This document shows positions 33,330-43,626 of a stretch of 64,000 nucleotides of DNA, piece by piece. Each line of letters begins with the position of its first letter. Positions within the stretch are counted from its first letter, which is position 1. Source of the stretch: Paracidovorax cattleyae (GTDB lineage: Bacteria > Pseudomonadota > Gammaproteobacteria > Burkholderiales > Burkholderiaceae_C); contig NZ_FNJL01000013.1 in NCBI RefSeq assembly GCF_900104515.1, positions 62,001 to 126,000 on the forward strand, read 5' to 3'. A program made the translations under genes and the position numbers. Under the pieces are notes generated by a model. It was not told the origin of the DNA, ran no database searches, and was given only the letters and a program-made list of their open reading frames with translations.

Positions 33330-34401
33330 TCAGGCCGCGCCGCGCGTCTCGACGTAGAGCGCGTAGATCGAATGGCTGGCGGCCATGAAGAGGCGGTTGC
33401 GCTTGGCGCCGCCGAACACGAGATTGGCGCAGCGCTCGGGCAGCCGGATATGTCCGATCGGCTGGCCCTGCGGGTTGAACACCATCACGCCGTCCAGGTC
33501 GGCGGCATTGGCCCCGGCCGACCCGTTGCTGCCCCAGCCGCACCAGAGGTTGCCATCCTCGTCGCACTTGATGCCGTCCAGTGCGCCGGGCCCCGCCGCG
33601 TCGATGTGCACGCGCCGGTTGGCAAGCCGCCGGCCACCCGCGGCAACATCGAATGCCCACACTACGCGATGCGGCTGCGCGCGATTCGACGATGTAGAGC
33701 CGCTGCTCGTCCGGTGAAAAGCACAGGCCGTTCGGTCCGGAGAGGTCGTCCAGCACCAGTTCGGTCCTGCCGCTCTGCGGATCGATGCGATAGACCGAAT
33801 GCGGCAGCTCGGGCGTCGCCCTGTCGCCTTCCCAGTGGCCCGCGATGCCGAAGGGCGGGTCGGTGAACCAGATGGAGCCATCGCTCCTGCAGACGATGTC
33901 ATTCGGTGAATTGAAACGCTTTCCGCCATAGCTTTCCGCCAGCACCGTGATGCTGCCGTCGTACTCCGTGCGCGTGATGCGGCGCGTGAGGTGTTCGCAG
34001 GCGAGCAGCCGGCCCTGGCGGTCCCGGGCGAGGCCGTTGGAGAAGTTGGAGGGCTGGCGGAACACACCCATCTGTCCCGTGGCCTCGTCCCAGCGCACGA
34101 TGCGGTTGTTGGGAATGTTCGAGACCAGCAGGTAGCGTCCGTCGCCGAACCAGACGGGGCCCTCGGCCCAGCGCAGCCCGGTCGCGACCTGCTCCACGCT
34201 GCTGCTGTAGATGCGGTATTTGCCGAACGAGGGATCCAGCACCTGCACGGCCGGATCGGGATAGCGCTGGTTCGGCTTGAAATCGAAGGATTGCGCGCCC
34301 GCGGCGCCAGGCCAGGCGGCGGCGCCGCCAGCCGCCAGGGCGCTGCCGAGAAAGGCCCTGCGACCGTTGCCGGAAGGGAAATGGGTGTCCGGTGCCGCCA
34401 T
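33330..34401 (-). pseudogene. Exported SMP-30/gluconolactonase-like gene, frameshifted
   Basis: From ATG 34401 the frame encodes a twin-arginine signal (GRRAFLGSALAAGG) and the beta-propeller start (VEQVATGLRWAEGPVWF, RFNSPNDIVCRSDGSIWFTDPPFG). After YIVESRA the reading frame breaks and the family sequence continues in another frame (PHRVVWAFDV to the stop at 33330). The break falls in an alternating GC run at 33676-33683; loss of one GC dinucleotide would restore it exactly. A sequencing error, a recent null mutation or a phase-variable site are all possible. It would have been a periplasmic sugar lactonase. Confidence 0.8.
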
Positions 34402-34457
34402 ATTCGTCTCTCTCCTCGTACTGTTCCGGTGGTGGATGAAAGCCGCCCGGCGGGCCG

Positions 34458-36014
34458 TCAGGTCACGGGTGCGGGATTGAACAGCACCAGGGCGTTGGCG
34501 AGCTTCCAGTGCTCGGCCCAGGTCTTCCTGCGGCCGCTGGCCACGTCCAGCATCAGGCGGAACATCTCCCAGCCGGTCTCCTCGATGGTGGCCTCGCCGT
34601 CGGCGATGCGCCCGGCGTTCACGTCCATCAGGTCGTGCCAGCGCCGCGCCAGGTCGCTGCGCGTGGCCACCTTGATGACCGGCACTTCGGCCAGGCCATA
34701 GGGCGTGCCCCGGCCGGTGGTGAACACGTGCAGGTTCATGCCCGCGGCCAGCTGCAGCGTGCCGCAGATGAAGTCGCTCGCCGGCGTGGCTGCATACAGC
34801 AGGCCCCTCTGCCGCGCCTTCTCGCCAGGCGACACCACGCCGCTGATGGGCGCGCTGCCGCTCTTGACGATGGAGCCCATCGCCTTCTCGACGATGTTGG
34901 ACAGCCCCCCCTTCTTGTTGCCCGGCGTGGTGTTGGCGCTGCGGTCCACGCGGCCCTGGCTCAGGTAGGCGTCGTACCAGGCCATCTCGCGGATCATGGC
35001 TTCGGCCACCTCGGGCGATGCCGCGCGGGAGGTGAGCTGGTCGATGCCGTCGCGCACCTCGGTCACCTCGCTGAACATCACCGTGGCCCCGGCGCGCACC
35101 AGCAGGTCGGTGCAGAACCCCACGGCCGGGTTGGCGGTGACGCCGCTGAAGGCGTCGCTGCCGCCGCACTGCACGCCCACCACCAGCTCGCTGGCGGGCA
35201 CGGTCTCGCGGCGGCGGCGGTTCAGGCGTTCCAGATGAACTTCTGCTTGGCGCATCACCGAATCGACCATGGACATGAAACCCACATGCGCCTCGTCCTG
35301 CAGGCAGACCACGTCCAGCGGGGCCTCCTGCAGCGTGCGCTCGTCCACCAGCGGGATGGCGCCGGGCGGCAGCAGGCGCTCGGGCTGCAGCTTCTCGCAG
35401 CCCAGGCTGACCACCATCACCTCGCCGCCGAAATTCGGGTTGAGGCTGATGTTGCGCAGCGTGCGGATGGGGATTACCGCGTCGGGCGCATCGATGGCCA
35501 CGCCGCAGCCATAGGTATGGGCCAGGGCCACCACGCCATCGACGTGCGGGTACCTCGGCAGCAGTTCCGCCTTGATGCGCCGCACCGCGAATTCGGTCAC
35601 GCCGGCCACGCACTGCACGGTCTCGGTGATGGCCAGGATGTTGCGCGTGCCCACCGAGCCGTCCGCGTTGCGGTAGCCTTCGAAGGTGTAGCCCTCCAGC
35701 GGCGGCAGCGCCGGCGGCTTGGCCGTGGCGATGGGCAGGCCTTCGAGCGAGCGCGCCTCGGGCATGTGCAGCAGCTTCTCGTGCACCCAGTTGCCGGCCG
35801 CGATCGGCCGTATGGCATAGCCGATGGGCACGTTGTAGCGGCGTACCACGCCGCCTTCGGGGATGTCCTGCAGCGCCACCTTGTGGGCCTGGGGCACGTG
35901 CTCACGCAGCGTGGTGCCGGAAGGGAGCACGGTGCCGGCCGGCAGGCCGCCGTCGTTGGCCACGATGGCGACGTTGTCGGCCTCGTGCATGCGGATGGTC
36001 AGGGGCGTCGCCAT
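34458..36014 (-). CDS. garD: Galactarate dehydratase (GarD/UxaA family)
   Basis: 518 residues, close to E. coli GarD. Dehydrates galactarate to 5-dehydro-4-deoxy-glucarate. The small N-terminal SAF domain ([20 protein letters not shown]) precedes the catalytic part with [41 protein letters not shown] and [19 protein letters not shown]; the Cys residues are metal ligands in homologues. It lies between the TRAP transporter and the SMP-30 remnant, with 14 bases to dctM. Activity on glucarate or altronate cannot be excluded. Confidence 0.92.
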   Translation of the reverse strand: MATPLTIRMHEADNVAIVANDGGLPAGTVLPSGTTLREHVPQAHKVALQDIPEGGVVRRYNVPIGYAIRPIAAGNWVHEKLLHMPEARSLEGLPIATAKPPALPPLEGYTFEGYRNADGSVGTRNILAITETVQCVAGVTEFAVRRIKAELLPRYPHVDGVVALAHTYGCGVAIDAPDAVIPIRTLRNISLNPNFGGEVMVVSLGCEKLQPERLLPPGAIPLVDERTLQEAPLDVVCLQDEAHVGFMSMVDSVMRQAEVHLERLNRRRRETVPASELVVGVQCGGSDAFSGVTANPAVGFCTDLLVRAGATVMFSEVTEVRDGIDQLTSRAASPEVAEAMIREMAWYDAYLSQGRVDRSANTTPGNKKGGLSNIVEKAMGSIVKSGSAPISGVVSPGEKARQRGLLYAATPASDFICGTLQLAAGMNLHVFTTGRGTPYGLAEVPVIKVATRSDLARRWHDLMDVNAGRIADGEATIEETGWEMFRLMLDVASGRRKTWAEHWKLANALVLFNPAPVT

Positions 36015-36028
36015 GGCGTGTCCGTCCC

Positions 36029-37324
36029 TCAGCGCACGACCATGAACATGCTGGGCAGCCAGGTCGAGAACGACGGCACGAAGGTGACCAGCGCGAGCGC
36101 GAAGATCAGCGCGCCGTAGAACGGCCAGATCGTGCGCATCACCGTGCCCACCGACACCCCGCCGATCGCGCAGCCCACGAACTGGGTCGTGCCCACGGGC
36201 GGCGTGTTCAGGCCCAGCGCGCAGTTGATCAGCATCACGATGCCGAACTGCACCGAACTCATGCCGTAGTGCTGCGCGATCGGCAGGAAGATGGGCGTGC
36301 ACAGCAGGATGGTCGCCGCCATGTCCAGGAAGGTGCCCAGCACGAACAGGATGACGTTGATGAGCAGGAAGATCACCCAGGGCGTGCTGGTTACCTGCGA
36401 CAGCATCTCTCCCGTCAGTTCCGCCACGCCGTAGAGGCTGATGAGGTAGCCGAAGGTGCTGGAGATGCCGATCAGCAGCAGGATCACGCCCGTGGTGCGA
36501 ACGGCCTTGGATGCGGCCTTGATGAAGTGCTCCCGCGTCAAAGTGCGGTAGAGGAAGATGGTGAGCGCCAGCGCGTAGAGCACCGCCACCGCCGCCGATT
36601 CGGTCGCCGTGAAGATGCCCGAGAGGATGCCCCCGAGGATCAGCACGACGATGAAGAGGCCCGGCAGGGCCGACGCGAACGAGCGCGCCACGATGTCCCA
36701 GCCGGGGAAGGTGCCCTTCGGGTAGCCGCGCTTCACGGCCACGAGGTAGGCGGCCGCCAGATTGCTGATCGTGAGCACCAGGGCGGGAATCAGCGCCGCC
36801 AGGATCAGCGCCGCGATCGACACCTTGCCGCCCGCGGCGAGCGAATAGATGATGAGGTTGTGGCTCGTGGGCATCAGCGCGCCCACCAGCGCCGCGTGCG
36901 TCGTCACGTTCACGGCGTAGTCGGCGTGGTAGCCCTCCTTCTTCATCATGGGGATCATCACCGCGCCCATGGCGGACACGTCGGCCACCGGCGAGCCCGA
37001 GACCCCGCCGAACAGCGTGCAGGCCACCACGTTGGACATGCCCAGGCCACCCCGCACGTGGCCCACCAGGGCCCGCGCGAAGTTGACGATACGGTCCGCG
37101 ATGCCGCCATACAGCATCAGCTCGCCCGCGAAGATGAAGAACGGGATCGCCAGGAACGAGAAGATCCCCATGCCGGAGGTCATCTGCTGGAAGCCCACTT
37201 CGAGCGGCAGGCCTTCGTAGGCCAGGGTGGCCAGGGCCGACAGGCCGATGGAGAACGCCACCGGCACGCCCAGCAGCAGGAACAGCGTGAACGTCACGCA
37301 CAGGATCAGGAGTGGCACGGTCAT
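36029..37324 (-). CDS. TRAP transporter large membrane subunit (DctM)
   Basis: 431 residues with about 12 hydrophobic segments. The DctM signatures [33 protein letters not shown], and [22 protein letters not shown] are clear. It is the ion-coupled channel of a tripartite importer with the DctQ and DctP genes just upstream (3-base gap to dctQ). Given udh and garD around it, the cargo is probably a hexuronate or aldarate. Confidence 0.95.
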   Translation of the reverse strand: MTVPLLILCVTFTLFLLLGVPVAFSIGLSALATLAYEGLPLEVGFQQMTSGMGIFSFLAIPFFIFAGELMLYGGIADRIVNFARALVGHVRGGLGMSNVVACTLFGGVSGSPVADVSAMGAVMIPMMKKEGYHADYAVNVTTHAALVGALMPTSHNLIIYSLAAGGKVSIAALILAALIPALVLTISNLAAAYLVAVKRGYPKGTFPGWDIVARSFASALPGLFIVVLILGGILSGIFTATESAAVAVLYALALTIFLYRTLTREHFIKAASKAVRTTGVILLLIGISSTFGYLISLYGVAELTGEMLSQVTSTPWVIFLLINVILFVLGTFLDMAATILLCTPIFLPIAQHYGMSSVQFGIVMLINCALGLNTPPVGTTQFVGCAIGGVSVGTVMRTIWPFYGALIFALALVTFVPSFSTWLPSMFMVVR

Positions 37325-37327
37325 GGA

Positions 37328-37816
37328 TCAGCCCCAGGCGGGTTCGACTTCGCGGCCCTGGGCCAGCGCGATGATGTGCTCGATCGAGAACAGCACGATG
37401 AGCACGCCGGCGATGCTGGCCGGCACGTATTTCCAGCCTTCGGAGATGAAGAGCGTGGGCAGGCGGTATTCCCACACCGACCGGGCGAGCGATGCGCAGT
37501 TCCAGGCCATGGCGGCGCCGAACACCAGGATGAGCACGTGGATCAGGTACTCCATCTTCAGGCGCAGCCAGTCGGGCGCCAGCACCAGGAAGGACTCGAG
37601 CCCGATGTGCCCGGCGTCGCGCACGCCCACGGCCACGCCGAACATGGTCACGTAGAGCACCAGCAGCAGGGCCAGGCTTTCCGCCCAGGTGGGCGTGTTG
37701 TTGAGGACATAGCGGCCGAACACCTGCCAGCTCACGGCGCAGATCACCGCCACGAGCCCGAGGATGCCCAGCCACATGCAGGCACGCGCGAGCGTGCGGC
37801 AGATTTGGGTGTACAT
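37328..37816 (-). CDS. TRAP transporter small membrane subunit (DctQ)
   Basis: 162 residues with four hydrophobic segments. [39 protein letters not shown] is the DctQ core. It follows dctP but is separated from it by a terminator hairpin, and precedes dctM by 3 bases. Confidence 0.93.
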   Translation of the reverse strand: MYTQICRTLARACMWLGILGLVAVICAVSWQVFGRYVLNNTPTWAESLALLLVLYVTMFGVAVGVRDAGHIGLESFLVLAPDWLRLKMEYLIHVLILVFGAAMAWNCASLARSVWEYRLPTLFISEGWKYVPASIAGVLIVLFSIEHIIALAQGREVEPAWG

Positions 37817-37830
37817 GTTGATGGGGGATG

Positions 37831-37869
37831 GAAAAAATCCCCGGGCTTCCGTCGGGACGGCCCGGGGAT
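37831..37869 (-). terminator. Terminator-like hairpin between dctP and dctQ
   Basis: A perfect 10-bp stem (37860-37869 with 37837-37846, ATCCCCGGGC/GCCCGGGGAT) around a 13-base loop is followed on the minus strand by TTTTTT. It lies 8 bases past the dctP stop and inside the operon. It probably lets most transcripts end after dctP, so the binding protein is made in excess over the membrane subunits. Confidence 0.8.
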
Positions 37870-37876
37870 GGGGGGA

Positions 37877-38845
37877 TCACTGCGTGTCCTGCACGCGCTT
37901 GACCAGGTCCTTCAGCTTCGCGTCGGTGATGAACTTGTCATACACGGGCTTCATCGCGGCCTGGAACGGGGCCTTGTCGATCTCGATGATCTCCGCGCCG
38001 CCGGCCTTCACGGTGGCGAGCGATTTCACCTCCCGCTCGGCCCACTGCTTGCGCATGTAGGGCACGGACTCCTTCGCGGCCTGGCGGATCCAGCCCTGCT
38101 CCTGCGGGGAGAGGCGGTCCCAGGCGCGCTTGGAAAAGAGCAGCATCTCCGGAGCCATCGAATGCTCGGTCTTGGTGTAGTACTTGGCGACCTCGAAGGA
38201 ACGCGAACTTTCGTAGGTGGGGTAGTTGTTCTCGGCGGCGTCGATCAGGCCGGTCTTGAGGCCCGTGTACACCTCGCCCATCGGCATCGGCGTGGCGTTG
38301 GCGCCCATGGCTTCCAGCATCGACACCCACAGGTCCGACTGCTGCACGCGCACCTTCATGCCCTTCATGTCCTCGAACTTGCGCACCGGCTTCTTGGCCG
38401 TGAACATGGAGCGCGCGCCGCTGTCGTAGTAGGCCAGGCCGACGAAGCCCTGGCGTTCGCAGGCCTTCAGGATTTCCTCGCCCACCGGGCCGTCCAGCAC
38501 CTTGTGCAGGTGATCCACCGAGCGGAACAGGAACGGCATGGTCGGCACCACGGTCTCGGGGCAGATGTTGTTCATCGCGCCGATGTTGATGCGCACCATC
38601 TGCAGCGCGCCGATCTTGGCCTGCTCGATGGCGTCCTTCTCGTTGCCCAGGGCGCCGCTGCTGTACACCTTGATGGAATGCTTGCCGCCCGACAGCGCCT
38701 TCAGGCGCTCGCCCATGAACTTCACCGCGGTCACGGTGGGGTAGTCGTCGGGATGGATGTCGGCGGAGCGGAACTCCGTCGCCTGTGCCGCAAAGGCCGT
38801 CAGGCAGGCCGCCACGGCGGCCAGGGTGGTCTGGATGAACTTCAT
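37877..38845 (-). CDS. TRAP transporter solute-binding protein (DctP)
   Basis: 322 residues with a signal peptide (to about AAQA). The DctP signatures are present: [41 protein letters not shown], the DMKGMKVRV block with the carboxylate-binding Arg, and [21 protein letters not shown]. The last block (Asn before Tyr-Pro-Thr) is like aldarate/uronate binders of this family in my judgement. AGAGGT precedes the ATG. Confidence 0.94.
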   Translation of the reverse strand: MKFIQTTLAAVAACLTAFAAQATEFRSADIHPDDYPTVTAVKFMGERLKALSGGKHSIKVYSSGALGNEKDAIEQAKIGALQMVRINIGAMNNICPETVVPTMPFLFRSVDHLHKVLDGPVGEEILKACERQGFVGLAYYDSGARSMFTAKKPVRKFEDMKGMKVRVQQSDLWVSMLEAMGANATPMPMGEVYTGLKTGLIDAAENNYPTYESSRSFEVAKYYTKTEHSMAPEMLLFSKRAWDRLSPQEQGWIRQAAKESVPYMRKQWAEREVKSLATVKAGGAEIIEIDKAPFQAAMKPVYDKFITDAKLKDLVKRVQDTQ

Positions 38846-38886
38846 GCTTTCTACCTCTTGGAGACGTTTGTCAGCTGAAAAAGGGA

Positions 38887-39834
38887 TCACTCCGCCGCGG
38901 GGTCGAACTCGGGCTCCGGCAGGCCCTGCGTGCCCGGATGCAGTGCGAACACGCCGCCGGCCAGCGGCTGGTCCGCCAGGTCCGCCTCTGCGCCCGGACG
39001 GATCGAGGTGACGAAAAGCGTGTCCAGCCGCGGCCCGCCGAACGCACACATCGCCGGCTTTTTGACCGGCACCGCCAGCGAGCGATCCAGGCGGCCGTCC
39101 GGTGTGAAGCGGTGCACCAGGCCGGCATCGTTGCCGCAGATCCAGTAGCCGCCGTCCACGTCGATCGCCGCGCCGTCCGGGCGCCCCGGCAGGGGCGACA
39201 TGTCCACGAAAAGACGGCGACCGTGCGGGGTCCCCGTGGCGGTGTCGTAATCGAACGCCCAGATCTTCTGCACCTGCGGATGCGAGTCCGACAGGTACAT
39301 CGTCCGCCCGTCCGGGCTGAAGGCAATGCCGTTGGGCACGATCAGCAGGCCGAGCCCCAGGTCCGTGGCACTGCCCGCAGCCAGCTCCCTGCCGCCGAAG
39401 CGGAAGACGGCGCCCACCGGGGACGCCGCCGACATGTCCAGCAGCATGGTGCCGGCGATGAAGCGACCCTGACGGTCGCAACGGCCATCGTTGAAACGCA
39501 TTCCGGGCGACGCATGCGCCACGCCGGCCAGCCGCTCGGCCGCCAGCGTGCCGCCGTCCTTCGGCGCATCCAATGCGAACAGCCCGGTCTCCAGGCCGGC
39601 GATCCAGCGGCCCGGCCTGCCGGCCCAGGCGGCCATGCAGGCCACCATCTCGGGGGCCGACCATTGCGTCCTCGTTCCCGTGCGCGCCGACCAGCGGTGC
39701 AGGACGGCGCGGGGAATGTCGGTCCAGTACAGCGATTCCTCCACCGTCCGCCATACCGGGCTCTCGCCCGTGGCGCAGCGCGCATCCAGCACCAGCTCGG
39801 CCCGGCTCGAAGGCGTGGGATGCATGCCGCTCAT
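38887..39834 (-). CDS. SMP-30-family sugar lactonase (aldaronolactonase-like)
   Basis: 315 residues, no signal peptide. A six-bladed propeller of the SMP-30/gluconolactonase family: [18 protein letters not shown] (metal Glu), [16 protein letters not shown] (metal Asn), [18 protein letters not shown] and [16 protein letters not shown] (metal Asp). The ATG overlaps the udh stop (ATGA), so it should hydrolyse the aldarolactone that Udh produces (inference from coupling). Confidence 0.88.
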   Translation of the reverse strand: MSGMHPTPSSRAELVLDARCATGESPVWRTVEESLYWTDIPRAVLHRWSARTGTRTQWSAPEMVACMAAWAGRPGRWIAGLETGLFALDAPKDGGTLAAERLAGVAHASPGMRFNDGRCDRQGRFIAGTMLLDMSAASPVGAVFRFGGRELAAGSATDLGLGLLIVPNGIAFSPDGRTMYLSDSHPQVQKIWAFDYDTATGTPHGRRLFVDMSPLPGRPDGAAIDVDGGYWICGNDAGLVHRFTPDGRLDRSLAVPVKKPAMCAFGGPRLDTLFVTSIRPGAEADLADQPLAGGVFALHPGTQGLPEPEFDPAAE

Positions 39835-40643
39835 CCCTCGAACGGCCCCTGGGCCGTGAAGGCGCCGCCCTGGTAGACGGCCACGGGATCGTCCTGCGCA
39901 GGGGCGGGCTGCGCCTCCACCTTCGGGCGGAACGGCTCGGAACTGTCCTTGGGCGCATACCCGAGGTGCGAAGCCGCGTGGTTGTCCCACCACAGGTCGC
40001 GGTTGGCCGAAGCCCCGTACACCACCGTGTGGCCCACGTCCGGCGTGAACAGCGCCTTCTGCACCAGTTGCGTCAGGTCGTCGTAGCTCAGCCAGGTGCT
40101 CATCATGCGCCGGTCTCGGGGCTCGGGGAACGAGGACCCGATGCGCAGGCTCACCGTCTCGATGCCATAGCGGTCGTAATAGAAACTCGCCATGTCCTCC
40201 CCGAACGATTTCGAGAGGCCGTAGTAGCCATCGGGCCGGCGGCGTGACAGGGCATCGATGCGCTCGTCCTGCCGGTAGAAGCCGATCACGTGGTTGGAAC
40301 TGGCGAACACCACCCGCTTCACCCCGTGGCGGCGGGCCCCTTCGTAGATGTGGAAGACACCCTTGATGTTGGCCTCGAGGATCTGCTCGAACGGCCGTTC
40401 CACCGAAACGCCGCCCAGGTGCACGATGGCGTCGCAGCCGGCCACCAGCGCGTCCACGGCCGCCTTGTCGGCCAGGTCGCAGGCCACCACCTCTTCACAG
40501 CCGTCCCGCGCCGGTTCCATCCCGGCGATATCGGAGAGCCGCACGATCCCGGCGAAAGGCCGGACGCGCTCCCGCAGGACGTGCCCCAGGCCGCCGGCAG
40601 CACCGGTCAGCAACAGTCGTTGGAATCGGCAAGGCTGGCTCAT
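39831..40643 (-). CDS. udh: Uronate dehydrogenase
   Basis: 270 residues of the extended SDR family, near the length of known Udh enzymes. It has the NAD site [17 protein letters not shown], the [35 protein letters not shown] region, [12 protein letters not shown], the catalytic YYGLSK and [22 protein letters not shown], which together are characteristic of uronate dehydrogenase. It oxidises galacturonate or glucuronate to the 1,5-aldarolactone with NAD. It is the first gene of the minus-strand operon and divergent from the GntR gene, with operator palindromes between. ATG 40670 would add nine residues but overlaps the operator. Confidence 0.92.
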   Translation of the reverse strand: MSQPCRFQRLLLTGAAGGLGHVLRERVRPFAGIVRLSDIAGMEPARDGCEEVVACDLADKAAVDALVAGCDAIVHLGGVSVERPFEQILEANIKGVFHIYEGARRHGVKRVVFASSNHVIGFYRQDERIDALSRRRPDGYYGLSKSFGEDMASFYYDRYGIETVSLRIGSSFPEPRDRRMMSTWLSYDDLTQLVQKALFTPDVGHTVVYGASANRDLWWDNHAASHLGYAPKDSSEPFRPKVEAQPAPAQDDPVAVYQGGAFTAQGPFEG

Positions 40644-40663
40644 GGCGTTTTCTGTGCAGGTAT

Positions 40664-40685
40664 TTGTCATATGTTGTCGTACAAC
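40664..40685. promoter_or_regulatory. GntR/FadR-type operator between udh and the regulator
   Basis: GTTGTCGTACAAC (40673-40685) is a near-perfect dyad (TTGT-N3-ACAA), and a partial copy (TTTGTCATATG) overlaps it on the left. A related dyad lies upstream of the second Bug gene at 41569-41588. FadR-subfamily regulators commonly bind TTGT/ACAA-type palindromes. Confidence 0.65.
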
Positions 40686-40702
40686 GCGACGGGATTATGA
40701 TC

Positions 40703-41521
40703 ATGGCCATGGCCGCCTCGACAAAGGGATTACCCTCACCCACCGCCCCCGCCGACCGGCCTGTGCCAGCTGCCCCGCCCGTGCGTCGCGTGCGGGGCCT
40801 GGCCCATGCGGTGGTCGAGGACTTCTCGGGAAGGATCCGCGACCGGATCCTCGTGCCGGGCGACAAGCTGCCCACGGAATCCGAGATCATGCGCGCGCAT
40901 GATGTCAGCCGTACGGTGGTGCGCGAGGCGATCTCGCGCCTGCAGGCCGCGGGCCTCGTGGAGACCCGCCACGGCATCGGGACCTTCGTGCTGCCGCCGC
41001 GCGCCGGCGGGGTTTTCCGCCTCGATCCTTCCGAGCTCAGCACCTCGGCCGACGTGCTCGCCGTGCTGGAACTGCGCATCAGCCTGGAAACCGAATCCGC
41101 GGGCCTGGCCGCCATGCGGCGCAGCGACGCGCACCTGCAGGCCATGGCCCGGGCACTGGACGATTTCGAGCGCAACGTCCGCAGCGGAGGAGATACCGTG
41201 GCGCACGATTTCCGCTTCCACCTGCAGATCGCGGAAGCCACGGGCAACCCGTATTTCGCGGACATCATGAACCACCTCGGCACCACGCTGATACCGCGCA
41301 CCCGCATCGCGGCCCTGCGCGTGCAGCGCAGCACCGAGTACCTGGACCGGGTGAACCGCGAGCACGAGGAAATCTACTCCGCCATCGCGCGGCAGGACCC
41401 AGACTCCGCGCGCGCGGCCATGCGCATCCACCTCACCAACAGCCGCGAGCGCCTGCGCCTCGCACAGGAAGCGGCCAAGACCCAGGCAGATACCGAGACT
41501 GCGCCGCCGCCTTCCACTTGA
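40703..41521 (+). CDS. GntR-family (FadR subfamily) regulator of uronate genes
   Basis: 272 residues. An N-terminal winged helix (RDRILVPGDKLPTESEIMRAHDVSRTVVREAISRLQAAGLVETRHGIGTFV) is followed by an all-helical FCD ligand domain with the metal-binding pattern (D-x3-H ... H ... H) seen in DFRFHLQIAEATGNPYF and NREHEEIYSAI. It probably senses a uronate or aldarate and represses both flanking operons. ATG codons at 40697, 40703 and 40709 are all in frame; GGGA is best placed for 40703. Confidence 0.92.
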   Translation: MAMAASTKGLPSPTAPADRPVPAAPPVRRVRGLAHAVVEDFSGRIRDRILVPGDKLPTESEIMRAHDVSRTVVREAISRLQAAGLVETRHGIGTFVLPPRAGGVFRLDPSELSTSADVLAVLELRISLETESAGLAAMRRSDAHLQAMARALDDFERNVRSGGDTVAHDFRFHLQIAEATGNPYFADIMNHLGTTLIPRTRIAALRVQRSTEYLDRVNREHEEIYSAIARQDPDSARAAMRIHLTNSRERLRLAQEAAKTQADTETAPPPST

Positions 41522-41568
41522 TGAGACCGCGGCAGGGCAGCCTCCCCCTTGTCTTCACCGAAAATCAA

Positions 41569-41588
41569 GTTGTATGATGACGTACAAC
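41569..41588. promoter_or_regulatory. Second GntR-type operator, upstream of the Bug/kdgD genes
   Basis: GTTGTATGATGACGTACAAC is a 20-base dyad with 6-base arms (GTTGTA/TACAAC after one mismatch-free pairing). It shares the TTGTA...TACAA core with the udh operator and ends 7 bases before the AGGAG ribosome site of the next gene. Confidence 0.6.
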
Positions 41589-41608
41589 AAAACCCAGGAG
41601 ACAGAGAC

Positions 41609-42583
41609 ATGCCCTTTTCCCGCCGCGCCCTGCTGCACGCCACCGCACTGGCCCTTGCCTGTTCGTCCGCCGCCGCACAGACGGCAGCGCCCTGGCCCGC
41701 CAAGCCGCTGCGCATCGTCGTTCCCTACCCGCCGGGCGGTAGCTCGGACATCATCGCCCGCGCCATCAGCCAGCCTCTCTCCGAGGCACTGAAGCAGCCG
41801 GTGGTGGTCGAGAACAAGCCCGGCGCCAACGGCAACCTGGGCGCGGACTTCGTGGCCAAGGCCACCCCGGACGGCTACACGCTGCTGCTGTGCGACGTAG
41901 GCGCCCTGGCGATCAGCCCGTCCGTCTATACCAAGTTGCCCTTCGATCCCTCCAGGGATCTGCGCGGCACGACGATGCTCGCGTACTCGCCACACATGCT
42001 GGTGGTGCATCCCTCCGTGCCGGCCCGGAACCTGAAGGAGCTGATCGCGCTGTCCCGCACGAGCGATCTGAACTTCGCCGTGACGGCCACCGGCAGTGCG
42101 CCGCACCTGGCCGGCGTGGCCCTTGCAGCCGCCAGCGGCGCGCGCTGGCAATACGTGCCCTACAAAGGCGGCGTGACGGCCATCCAGGACACCATGGCCG
42201 GCCAGACCCAGGTTCTCATGAACGGCATGCTGGCTACACTGCCCCACGTGCAGAGCGGCAAGCTGAAAGTGCTCGGACTCTCCAAGGGCACCCGCATGCC
42301 GCTGCTGCCCGACGTGCCCACCATCGCCGAGCAGGGCGTAACGGGCTTCGAGTCGGGCACCTGGCAAGGCGTGCTGGTGCCCCGCGGCACGCCCGAGGCG
42401 GTGGTCCAGCGCATCCATGCCGCACTCATTTCCGTCATCCGCACCCCCGACATCCGCTCGCGCCTGACCGGCCAGGGCGCCGAGGTGGTCACGATGACGC
42501 CCGCAGAGCAGGACCGGTTCTTCGACAAGGAACGCGCCCGCTGGGCCGGCGTCGTGTCCGCGGCGCAGATCGGGCTGGACTGA
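41609..42583 (+). CDS. Bug-family (TctC-like) periplasmic binding protein
   Basis: 324 residues with a signal peptide ([22 protein letters not shown]). Signatures are [20 protein letters not shown] and [27 protein letters not shown] lies eight bases before the ATG. Like the other Bug gene of this cluster it has no TctAB partner nearby. It precedes kdgD and is under the palindromic operator, so a uronate/aldarate ligand is likely. Confidence 0.88.
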   Translation: MPFSRRALLHATALALACSSAAAQTAAPWPAKPLRIVVPYPPGGSSDIIARAISQPLSEALKQPVVVENKPGANGNLGADFVAKATPDGYTLLLCDVGALAISPSVYTKLPFDPSRDLRGTTMLAYSPHMLVVHPSVPARNLKELIALSRTSDLNFAVTATGSAPHLAGVALAAASGARWQYVPYKGGVTAIQDTMAGQTQVLMNGMLATLPHVQSGKLKVLGLSKGTRMPLLPDVPTIAEQGVTGFESGTWQGVLVPRGTPEAVVQRIHAALISVIRTPDIRSRLTGQGAEVVTMTPAEQDRFFDKERARWAGVVSAAQIGLD

Positions 42584-42657
42584 CGCCCGCCCACCCTGCA
42601 GGAATTTCCCGTCCCCACCACCCACTCCACCTTTCCCTCCGCTTTCCGGGCTTCGCC

Positions 42658-43569
42658 ATGCAACCTCAAGAACTCAAGACCATCATGGGCTCCGGCCTGC
42701 TGTCCTTTCCGCTGACCGATTTCGACAGCGAAGGCCATTTCAACGCGCGCGGCTACGCCGAGCGCCTCGAATGGCTCGCCCCCTACGGCGCCAGCGCGCT
42801 CTTCGCCGCCGGCGGCACGGGCGAGTTCTTCTCCCTCACCGCCGACGAGTACCCCGCCATCATCGAGACCGCAGTGCAGACATGCCGCGGCAAGGTGCCG
42901 ATCATCGCGGGCGCCGGCGGCCCGACGCGCTTCGCCATCCAGTGCGCCCAGGCGGCCGAGAAGGCCGGCGCCCACGGCATCCTGCTGCTGCCCCACTACC
43001 TCACCGAAGCCGGCCAGGAGGGCCTGGCCGCGCACGTCGAGGCCGTCTGCAAGAGCGTGAAGTTCGGCGTGATCGTCTACAACCGCGGCCAGAGCCGCTT
43101 CACGCCCGAGACGCTCGCACGCCTGGCCGAGCGCAACGCCAACCTCGTGGGCTTCAAGGACGGCGTGGGCGACATCGAGCTGATGAACTCCATCTACATG
43201 AAGATGGGCGACCGCTTCGCCTACCTGGGCGGCCTGCCCACGGCCGAGGTGTACGCGGCCGCGTACAAGGCGCTGGGCACGCCCGTGTACTCGTCGGCGG
43301 TGTTCAACTTCATTCCGAAGACCGCGATGGACTTCTACCATGCAGTGGCCAGCGACGACCAGGCCACGCAGCACCGCCTGCTGCGCGAATTCTTCATGCC
43401 CTACCTCGAGCTGCGCAACCGCATGCCGGGCTATGCGGTGAGCATCGTGAAGGCCGGAGCGAAGATCGTCGGCCACGATGCAGGCCCGGTGCGCGCGCCG
43501 CTCACCGACCTCAAGGCCGACGAAGTGGCGGCCCTCAAGGCCCTCATCGACAAGCTCGGCCCGCAATAA
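42658..43569 (+). CDS. kdgD: 5-dehydro-4-deoxyglucarate dehydratase
   Basis: 303 residues of the DHDPS/NAL aldolase family. Converts 5-dehydro-4-deoxyglucarate to 2-oxoglutarate semialdehyde, CO2 and water. [31 protein letters not shown] (the GTGEF loop), [11 protein letters not shown] (Tyr) and [10 protein letters not shown] (Schiff-base Lys) are characteristic. It completes the oxidative route begun by Udh, the lactonase and GarD. The final 2-oxoglutarate semialdehyde dehydrogenase is not in this cluster. Confidence 0.93.
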   Translation: MQPQELKTIMGSGLLSFPLTDFDSEGHFNARGYAERLEWLAPYGASALFAAGGTGEFFSLTADEYPAIIETAVQTCRGKVPIIAGAGGPTRFAIQCAQAAEKAGAHGILLLPHYLTEAGQEGLAAHVEAVCKSVKFGVIVYNRGQSRFTPETLARLAERNANLVGFKDGVGDIELMNSIYMKMGDRFAYLGGLPTAEVYAAAYKALGTPVYSSAVFNFIPKTAMDFYHAVASDDQATQHRLLREFFMPYLELRNRMPGYAVSIVKAGAKIVGHDAGPVRAPLTDLKADEVAALKALIDKLGPQ

Positions 43570-43626
43570 CCCGGGCCACCGGGGCAGGGCCCGCCGGGGC
43601 CGGCCCGGCCGCTCTAAACTGCGCGC

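Noticed and set aside
33660-33700. Programmed frameshifting in the SMP-30 gene
   Set aside because: There is no slippery heptamer and no downstream structure of the usual kind; mutation or read error is simpler.
36269-38878. Long plus-strand frame opposite the TRAP genes
   Set aside because: Antisense shadow of dctP, dctQ and dctM, which are unmistakable on the minus strand.
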